Assembly (NCBI GenBank): GCA_030044395.1
Contig: JASHVW010000295.1
Coordinates: 1-5,098, forward strand
Length of the DNA stretch: 5,098 nucleotides
Direction of reading: 5' to 3'
Source: Verrucomicrobiia bacterium
Lineage (GTDB): Bacteria > Verrucomicrobiota > Verrucomicrobiia > Limisphaerales > UBA11358
Shown: in pieces, positions 1 through 5,098 of the stretch
Layout of the letters: every line of letters begins with the position of its first letter
How positions within the stretch are numbered: the stretch's first letter is position 1
Program-made: the position numbers and the translations under genes
Notes under the pieces: model-generated
The model's database searches: none
Told to the model about the DNA's origin: nothing
Seen by the model: only the letters and a program-made list of their open reading frames with translations

Positions 1-880
1 ACGGCACCGCTGTATTCCAGCCGTTAAAACTGCCATAAAGCACGACTGTCGAGGACTCAAAATACGGGTCTTCCGCAGCTACGACAGACATATCCACCCC
101 GAGGGTAAGCGCGCAGTTCGGCGCAGGCGCCTCATCGGAATAATACACCAGCGGCAGCGTTTCGTTCGTGGCGGCAAAAAATCTGTTTCCTCCGCTGTCC
201 AGATTCACCGCGGACGGTTCCTCCCACGTCGGTGTGGGGTTTCCGTAATATTTAAAGGCTACGGCCGCATTGGGAGAGACAATGAGCGGAAAGGTCCCAT
301 ACCAAATGTTCGTATTGGAAACATCGTTGGTCAATTCATCGAGACCGGAGTCCCAGTCGTTAAAGTTGCCCGGGATAGTCACGTAACCGTTTGCGGGAAA
401 AGTCCCCAAAATGTATTGCTCTTGCATGTCCACATTGAACGTCACAAGATTGGTCACCGGCGCTCCATCATCGTCGAAAAATGGCGTGGGCAGCACAAAA
501 CTGGCGGGGGAGGGATTTATCGGAATCAAGGCGGAGCGGTTGGCGCCACTGTACGTGCTTTCATAACTGCTGCCGGGCTGGATGACAAATTTATATTGAA
601 TCTGTCCATTGGTTGTCCCTTCGATCATGCTTGAGTCCGAAACGTCAAACGTATTGGTGAAAATGCCACTGGACCCTTCTTGAACCAGCGTGTCACCGCT
701 CGACCATCCCTCGAAATTGCCCTGAACTTCCACGCGTTGTGTGCTTGTGTTGAAGGTGCCAAGGGCGATATTCGTGGCCATATCCACGCTGAATGTCACA
801 TAGGTGCTTTGGGCATAAGCCGAAATGGTTGCGCACAGCGCCAAGCCAATCAGAAGGAAGATCCTCCGGGGTTTTTTCAT
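1..880 (-). CDS. Secreted protein with tandem starch-binding-like beta-sandwich modules (3' end outside window)
   Basis: Reading from ATG at 880 down to the window edge gives 293 codons without a stop, so only the N-terminal part is seen. Residues 1-23 form a classic signal peptide: basic MKKPRR, a hydrophobic core (IFLLIGLALCATIS), and an AYA site with cleavage expected before Q24. The mature part repeats one module: residues 27-144, 145-255 and 256 onward. Each opens with a VTFxVDM-type strand (VTFSVDM, VTFNVDM, LTLGVDM) and carries a core motif (GNFEGW, GNFNDW, GSFNGW); the first two continue to a FKY/YKF-type strand. This pattern is known from CBM20/CBM48-like domains in secreted proteins of Bacteroidota and Verrucomicrobiota, so glycan binding or a structural cell-surface role is inferred. 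No catalytic domain is visible in this part; one may lie beyond the edge. No clear Shine-Dalgarno precedes the start, and the start is chosen because the signal peptide begins there. The gene is divergent from the kinase gene. Confidence 0.85.
   Translation of the reverse strand, partial: MKKPRRIFLLIGLALCATISAYAQSTYVTFSVDMATNIALGTFNTSTQRVEVQGNFEGWSSGDTLVQEGSSGIFTNTFDVSDSSMIEGTTNGQIQYKFVIQPGSSYESTYSGANRSALIPINPSPASFVLPTPFFDDDGAPVTNLVTFNVDMQEQYILGTFPANGYVTIPGNFNDWDSGLDELTNDVSNTNIWYGTFPLIVSPNAAVAFKYYGNPTPTWEEPSAVNLDSGGNRFFAATNETLPLVYYSDEAPAPNCALTLGVDMSVVAAEDPYFESSTVVLYGSFNGWNTAVP
2..802 (-). repeat. Protein-level tandem repeat: three VDM...GxFxxW modules
   Basis: Module 1 lies at 802-449, module 2 at 448-116, and module 3 begins at 115 and is cut by the window edge. 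Shared landmarks are VDM at residues 33, 151 and 263 (position of the Asp) and the motif G-[NS]-F-[EN]-[GD]-W at residues 54-59, 171-176 and 283-288. The DNA copies are clearly diverged, so this is an old domain duplication and not a recent DNA repeat. Modules 1 and 2 are joined by an acidic and Pro-rich linker (FFDDDGAP, residues 134-141), and modules 2 and 3 by SDEAPAPN (248-255). Confidence 0.75.
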
Positions 881-1071
881 ATAATATCAATTTAGGTTAT
901 TGTGTCGGGTGAACCGAACGAACCTATCACAGCCGCTTGAATTGGATAGCTACCCGAAAGGGGAGTTTTTGCATTCCTGCTTGCGACTGTTACAGCTTCC
1001 GACTACAGTGGCCAAGACACGACTTTTTACGGTCCATAAGCCCCTCTTAACGATGCTGGGCGATTTGCTGT
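881..1071. promoter_or_regulatory. Divergent intergenic region shared by the secreted-protein gene and the kinase gene
   Basis: This 191-bp stretch separates two divergent starts and must hold both sets of 5' signals. I see no confident sigma-70 promoter. The best plus-strand candidate is TTGCGA (981-986), 17 bp, TACAGT (1004-1009), matching the consensus at only 4 of 6 positions in each box. An AT-rich patch (881-900) lies immediately before the minus-strand ATG and is too close to be an ordinary -10 box unless the transcript is leaderless. GAAC occurs three times within 910-922. An in-frame TAA at 1048-1050 bounds the kinase reading frame on its 5' side. No coding frame here looks real. Confidence 0.35.
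986..1009. promoter_or_regulatory. Possible regulator-binding dyad (ACTGT-N14-ACAGT)
   Basis: ACTGT at 986-990 and ACAGT at 1005-1009 are exact inverted repeats 14 bp apart. The left arm is itself part of CTGTTACAG (987-995), a 4+1+4 palindrome, so three ACAG-type half sites fall within about 24 bp. NarL-family regulators bind short dyads of this size, so an operator is conceivable, but arms of 4-5 bp can arise by chance and no second copy was found elsewhere in the window. The dyad overlaps the weak promoter candidate. Confidence 0.2.
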
Positions 1072-4000
1072 GTGAAAATTTCAAAGAGCTATTTTTTAAT
1101 CGTTTTATTCGGGCTTTCGCCTCTCTCAAGAACGGACTGTCAAGTTTTACCGCCGGAATCGTTTCAACAGGCGACAAATTTGTTTCAGTTGGCAAATTTG
1201 GCGCAAGAAGGCCAGGGCGCCTTTTGTTCCTTGCACATGGTCTGTACCGTTTGGTGGGGCGATTCGGAAAGCGGCCGGCTGATCCTCCATGACAATTCCG
1301 GCACCGAACAGTTGGAATTGGATTTGCCATGTGCCATCCCAACCGCAGGCCGGCAAGTGCGTTTGGATGGCGAATGTCTCGCCTTGCGGACGTCGGACGC
1401 CATGATGCTGGCCGATATTCCCGTGGTGGATAATGACGGCCTGCACACGGCTTCCGAAAAATCCGGCGCCGTGTACCTTGCGGAGGGTTTGCATCCTATT
1501 CAGGTGGCATGGTTTAACAACACATTCGATTATGTCCTGGACGTAAGCTATAAAGGACCTGGCTTCAAACGACAACCAATTCCAGATTCGGCTTTGTTCC
1601 ACCAAGGCTCCAGTCCCCAATCAGATGCAACCAACTATGTCAATGGATTGGAGTATCGCTGTTATGAAGGAACGCTGCAGGATTGGACCCGCCTCCCAAG
1701 TTATGATCATCTGCGCCCCATTAAAACCGGAGTCATCGAAAATTTTGACATCAATGTAAGGACGCGCGACGAGCACGTCTGCATCCAATTTGACGGTTAT
1801 TTAAAGGTTGAAAAGAGCGGCCTTTACACGTTTTATTCGGTTTCAGACGACGGCAGCCGTTTGTTTATTGACAAGCCGACCCTTCAAGTCAGCGTTCTGA
1901 ATCAAGGGGCTTTGCCGCCTCCATCGGCAAACGGGCGGGAACCCATTCCCTCTCAAAACGACGGGTACCGCTGGTCGCAGATTGACGGGGTCATCAGCTT
2001 TGTAGGCAAATCCAAATATACATCAGAAATGGAAATTCAAACCGCCGGCGGCCATATGCGTCTGATTCTGGCAAATCAGCCGGATTGCCCTTTTACCTTC
2101 GCGCCGAAAGACCAGATTCATGCAGTTGGAGTTGCTCACGCAATCTATGACACGGGGGGAAACCTGTTCGACGGCGAGTTTTATGTGCAGAATCTGGACG
2201 ATATTGACCTGCGCTATATTACTTCGGACCTCTGGTCGGTTTACCCAATCATCCGCTTTCGCGATTTGATTGAATCGAATCATCCTGAGGATGCAAGCCA
2301 GATTGCTCATTTGCGGGGCTGGATTGAAAAAACGGATGAAAAAGGCGGGCCGGCTTTGCTGGCGGATGGTTCGGATGAACTGAATCTGGAAGGTAACGCG
2401 ACAAATTGCGCCATCGGTCAGACGGTGGAGGTCTTGGGACGATTGGAAAGTGCCGGCACAAACCGCATTTTCAATTATAGCCTCTTGCGGCCTGTCGGCG
2501 AAAGTACTCCCGACCAAAACGATCTCCCGGTTTTGACGACAGTTGAAGAAGCTGAACAATTAAGCCGGTCACAGCTCGCTCTCGGTTATCCCGTTAGATT
2601 ACGAGGAACAATAACGAGCATCTATGGACGCTCCGACGCCCTGATTCTTCAGGATTCAACGAGGGGAATTGATGTGACCTTTACCGCAAGGCCGGATGTT
2701 CGCATTGGCGATTATTGCGAAGTCGAAGGGATTACCGCTGCCGGGGATTTTTGCCCGTATATCATTGCCTCAGGCTTTAACGACATGGGGCCGGGGTCTT
2801 TCCCCGAACCTAAAAGGCCCGATCTCGATCAGTTGCTGAATGGAAGTTTGCACGCCCAATATGTGGAAATCGAGGGAGTCATTTGCTCCGTGGAAACCAA
2901 TCGGATCACCTTGCTGACAAGCGACGGCACAATCAATGTGTTTTTAAACGCCATGGGGCCGCAATTGCCGCCGGATTATAAAAATGCGCTGGTCACGTTG
3001 CGCGGTTGTCTGTTCAACGGCTGGAACTCGCAAACGCGACAGTTGCAGGTCGGCGCCATTTATCTTGATCAATATTTGTTCGGCATCCTTCAGCAGGCGC
3101 CTGCGGACCCTTTTGCGATGCGAACAAAGTCTCTGGATGAACTGCTGCGCTTTAACCCCCAGGCTAGCGCCTTGGAGCGTGTCAAAATATCCGGACAGGT
3201 CGTCCACGCCGGAAATGCCGGCGTTTATATCATGACCGACCAACGGGGAGTAAAGGTCAATCCCGAGCAAACGGTTGATGTTCAAAATGGGGATTTGGTC
3301 GAGGTGGTCGGTTTCCCTGATCTGAGCGCCACTTCCCCCGTGATCCAGGAAGCCTTGATTCGCCGGACGGGACATCAATCGCTGCCACCCGTCCACCGGA
3401 TTGTTTCCGATAATGTCGTTGACCCTGATTACGACTCGACTCTGGTCCGAGTCAGCGGAATTTTGACGGGGCTTATTGTCACACCGAATGGCACGACTCT
3501 CGAAATGGAGCATGGAATCAACCGGTTTTCAGCCTTTATTGATGAAACAAATCAACTGGAAACCAGGCCACCGATTGGCAGCAGGCTACTCCTCGACGGC
3601 GTTTATGTGGGCGAAGGCGGCAACCGGCTGCTCGGGCAACCGATAAATTCATTTCACCTGCTGATTGATTCGCCGTCCTCCATTGTCTTATTGGCCCGTC
3701 CTTCCTGGTGGACGATCACACGCTTGCTGGCCTTTGTCGGTGTGTTGACCGGCATTCTGGTTCTGTCCTTGTTTTGGATAAAAACTCTTCACCGCCGTGT
3801 TTTGGAACGTACTCGCGAATTGGAATTGCAAATCTCCGAACGTGAACGGGCCGAAAAGCAACGAATGATTGAAAGCGAACGGGCTCGCATCGCCCGTGAT
3901 CTCCACGACGACCTCGGGGCGGGATTAACCGAGGTAAATGTGTTGGGATGCCTTGCCAGCCGCCCCGTCGCTTCCGCAAATGACAGGAACGATTACTTGA

Positions 4001-4485
4001 ACAAAATTGCCAACGTGTCTAAAAACCTGGTTTCATCACTGGACGAAATCGTCTGGGCGATCAATCCGCAGAATGATCCGATTGCCTCCCTGGCCAGCTA
4101 TTTTTCCTTTTATGCAACGAATTTCCTGGAGCAGGCCGCGGTCACTTGTGCCCTGGATATATCCGATAATTTGCCTGACCAACCCCTTGACTCAAAATCA
4201 CGCCATGAAATGTTCCTCGCGTTTAAGGAAGCGCTCAATAACGTGGTCCGCCACGCAAACGCCACGGAGGTGTGGCTCCGGATCCAGATTGAAGGCAATA
4301 ATCTTGTCGTGACGGTGGCTGATAATGGCCGTGGATTTTATTCAACGACGGCCGTTCAAGGCCAGGATGGGCTGGAGAGCATGCATGGACGCATGAAAGC
4401 TTTGAATGGCGCCTGCCTTGTTGAAAGTAATGGAGGCAAAGGAACCCTCGTGAAACTGCGGCTGCCCCTGGATTCAAAGCTATGA
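1072..4485 (+). CDS. Very large membrane sensor histidine kinase (PA14-like and OB-fold-like periplasmic region, HisKA_3 core)
   Basis: The protein is 1137 residues. The GTG start is chosen because an in-frame TAA lies at 1048-1050, no ATG or TTG lies between, and the GTG opens directly into an export signal (KISKSYFLIVLFGLSPL). The cleavage site is unclear, so it may be a signal anchor. Order: OB-like segment (51-104), PA14 C-terminal-half-like segment (117-172, VDNDGLH, EKSGAVYL, HPIQVAWF), PA14 N-terminal-half-like segment (191-268, GLEYRCYEG, FDGYLKVEKSGLYTF, SDDGSRLFID), six OB-like repeats (299-868), one transmembrane helix (about 881-903), a coiled coil (905-940), and the kinase core. 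The H-box is ARDLHDDLGAGL with phospho-accepting His945. The ATPase N-box has E1053 and N1057, the G1 box is DNGRGF (1084-1089), and GGKGT lies at 1121-1125. All catalytic boxes are intact, so it should autophosphorylate and pass phosphate to the regulator encoded downstream. Ala950 occupies the position of the phosphatase Gln of NarX/DesK-type kinases. The ligand is unknown; PA14 domains often bind glycans, which makes a carbohydrate signal possible. Confidence 0.92.
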   Translation: MKISKSYFLIVLFGLSPLSRTDCQVLPPESFQQATNLFQLANLAQEGQGAFCSLHMVCTVWWGDSESGRLILHDNSGTEQLELDLPCAIPTAGRQVRLDGECLALRTSDAMMLADIPVVDNDGLHTASEKSGAVYLAEGLHPIQVAWFNNTFDYVLDVSYKGPGFKRQPIPDSALFHQGSSPQSDATNYVNGLEYRCYEGTLQDWTRLPSYDHLRPIKTGVIENFDINVRTRDEHVCIQFDGYLKVEKSGLYTFYSVSDDGSRLFIDKPTLQVSVLNQGALPPPSANGREPIPSQNDGYRWSQIDGVISFVGKSKYTSEMEIQTAGGHMRLILANQPDCPFTFAPKDQIHAVGVAHAIYDTGGNLFDGEFYVQNLDDIDLRYITSDLWSVYPIIRFRDLIESNHPEDASQIAHLRGWIEKTDEKGGPALLADGSDELNLEGNATNCAIGQTVEVLGRLESAGTNRIFNYSLLRPVGESTPDQNDLPVLTTVEEAEQLSRSQLALGYPVRLRGTITSIYGRSDALILQDSTRGIDVTFTARPDVRIGDYCEVEGITAAGDFCPYIIASGFNDMGPGSFPEPKRPDLDQLLNGSLHAQYVEIEGVICSVETNRITLLTSDGTINVFLNAMGPQLPPDYKNALVTLRGCLFNGWNSQTRQLQVGAIYLDQYLFGILQQAPADPFAMRTKSLDELLRFNPQASALERVKISGQVVHAGNAGVYIMTDQRGVKVNPEQTVDVQNGDLVEVVGFPDLSATSPVIQEALIRRTGHQSLPPVHRIVSDNVVDPDYDSTLVRVSGILTGLIVTPNGTTLEMEHGINRFSAFIDETNQLETRPPIGSRLLLDGVYVGEGGNRLLGQPINSFHLLIDSPSSIVLLARPSWWTITRLLAFVGVLTGILVLSLFWIKTLHRRVLERTRELELQISERERAEKQRMIESERARIARDLHDDLGAGLTEVNVLGCLASRPVASANDRNDYLNKIANVSKNLVSSLDEIVWAINPQNDPIASLASYFSFYATNFLEQAAVTCALDISDNLPDQPLDSKSRHEMFLAFKEALNNVVRHANATEVWLRIQIEGNNLVVTVADNGRGFYSTTAVQGQDGLESMHGRMKALNGACLVESNGGKGTLVKLRLPLDSKL
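1966..3675 (+). repeat. Six OB-fold-like repeats in the periplasmic part of the kinase
   Basis: Residues 299-868 split into six units of about 80-100 residues: roughly 299-380, 393-475, 487-580, 581-675, 683-770 and 774-868. Most share the pattern V-x-[IL]-x-G-x-[IV] near the start (VRLRGTITS, VEIEGVICS, VKISGQVVH, VRVSGILTG), then a hairpin with a short bound-phrase strand (LILQDST, ITLLTSDGT, VYIMTDQRG), then a second G-x-x-[VL]-x-[VL]-x-G strand (GDYCEVEGI, GQTVEVLGR, GDLVEVVGF, GSRLLLDGV). This is the beta-strand rhythm of an OB fold. A related unit sits at residues 51-104. Identity between units is low, so the assignment is pattern-based. They may act as a ligand-binding or spacer stack between the PA14-like part and the membrane. 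Confidence 0.6.
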
Positions 4486-5098
4486 TCAAAGTCGCCATTG
4501 TTGAAGACAACAAAACCACGCGCGAAGGTTTTGCAACGCTCATCGGGCAGACCCCGGGAATGGAATGCGTTTGTGCCTGTGAAACGGCGAAGGAAGCCCT
4601 TCGCTTGATCCCCAGATTTGCGCCCGATGTCGTTCTCATGGACATCCAATTGCCTGATAAATCAGGCATCGAATGCGCCGCGCGTATCAAGGAATCCATG
4701 CCTTCGGTGCAAATACTGGTTGTCACCGTTTATGCCGACCAGACACGAATTTTCGAAGCCCTGCAATCGGGCGCTTCCGGTTACTTGCTCAAGCGTTCTC
4801 CACCGGAACAGGTCATTGACTCGATCCGGGATATTTATGAAGGCGGTGTTCCCATGACTCCGGAAATCGCGCGAAAAGTGATCGCCCAGTTCAAAAATCA
4901 GACCGTGATCACCCAGGAAATAGAAAATCTCTCCAGCCGCGAACGGGAAGTCCTTCAATTGGTGACCCTGGGTTTAAACAACAAAACCATTGCCGAACGA
5001 TGCTCGATCAGCATGGAAGGTGTGAAATGGCATCTCCGGAACATTTACCAAAAATTACATGTCCATTCCCGGCTGCAGGCCGCCGGAAAATTTCTCGC
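4482..5098 (+). CDS. NarL/FixJ-family response regulator (last few codons outside window)
   Basis: ATG at 4482 overlaps the kinase stop by four bases (ATGA), so translation is probably coupled; no strong Shine-Dalgarno is seen. 205 codons are visible, close to the 205-220 usual for the family, so only a short C-terminal tail should be missing. The receiver domain (1-120) has the acidic pair E8/D9, phospho-acceptor D54 in VVLMDIQLPD, T82, and K104 in GYLLK, so all key residues are present. A short linker leads to a LuxR-type helix-turn-helix (148-205) with LSSREREVL, NNKTIAERCSIS, and the recognition helix region EGVKWHLRNIYQKL. It is the expected partner of the upstream HisKA_3 kinase: phosphorylation at D54 should favour dimerisation and DNA binding. 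Targets are unknown; the divergent secreted-protein gene and the operon's own promoter are candidates by position only. Confidence 0.95.
   Translation, partial: MIKVAIVEDNKTTREGFATLIGQTPGMECVCACETAKEALRLIPRFAPDVVLMDIQLPDKSGIECAARIKESMPSVQILVVTVYADQTRIFEALQSGASGYLLKRSPPEQVIDSIRDIYEGGVPMTPEIARKVIAQFKNQTVITQEIENLSSREREVLQLVTLGLNNKTIAERCSISMEGVKWHLRNIYQKLHVHSRLQAAGKFL

Noticed and set aside
416..895. Small plus-strand open frames opposite the secreted-protein gene
   Set aside because: The minus-strand frame has a signal peptide and repeated modules across the same bases, so the plus-strand frames are shadows.
881..1071. Rho-independent terminator, small RNA or riboswitch in the intergenic region
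   Set aside because: No GC-rich hairpin followed by a T tract and no recognisable riboswitch core was found; both flanking genes start here, so no terminator is needed.
1072..1143. Lipoprotein signal in the kinase N-terminus (Cys23)
   Set aside because: The residues before Cys23 are R-T-D; Asp at -1 does not fit a lipobox.
900..1342. Overlapping 130-codon open frames on both strands (900-1292 plus, 950-1342 minus)
   Set aside because: They straddle the intergenic region and the kinase 5' end in other frames, show no domain pattern, and conflict with the well-supported kinase frame.
2023..2559. 178-codon open frame on the minus strand
   Set aside because: Antisense to the kinase and with no signal, domain or ribosome binding site supporting it.
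2944..3513. 189-codon open frame on the minus strand
   Set aside because: It is antisense to the OB-like repeat region of the kinase, with no recognisable motif; a shadow frame in a moderately GC-rich gene.
4235..4958. Minus-strand open frames across the kinase-regulator junction
   Set aside because: They oppose the intact HATPase domain and receiver domain, whose catalytic motifs are clear in the plus strand.

Overview
The window looks like a chromosomal fragment from a Gram-negative member of the Verrucomicrobiota, probably of the Pedosphaera/Limisphaerales type. This is inference. It rests on the very large sensor kinase (PA14-like segments, a chain of OB-fold-like modules, one membrane helix, a HisKA_3/HATPase core) paired with a NarL-type regulator, and on a neighbouring secreted protein built from VDM...GxFNGW modules. 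Base composition is moderate and even, with no mobile element, RNA gene or CRISPR array visible.

Layout: (1) 1-880, minus strand: the N-terminal 293 codons of a secreted protein with a signal peptide and at least three tandem modules of about 110 residues resembling starch-binding (CBM20/CBM48-like) beta-sandwiches; it runs off the left edge. (2) 881-1071: a 191-bp divergent intergenic region that must carry the 5' signals of both transcription units. It holds a few short dyads and direct repeats but no convincing promoter consensus. (3) 1072-4485, plus strand: a complete 1137-residue histidine kinase starting at GTG, with about 855 predicted periplasmic residues. (4) 4482-5098, plus strand: a NarL/FixJ-family response regulator overlapping the kinase stop by ATGA and cut by the right edge only a few residues before its expected end.

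The kinase and regulator form a translationally coupled two-component system. A plausible reading is that the large periplasmic part binds a ligand, possibly a glycan given the PA14-like segment, and that the LuxR-type regulator controls target promoters, perhaps including the divergent secreted-protein gene. The ligand and regulon cannot be read from the sequence. The most notable points are the unusual sensor architecture (PA14-like halves in reversed order, then six OB-like repeats) and the absence of the phosphatase glutamine in the kinase H-box.
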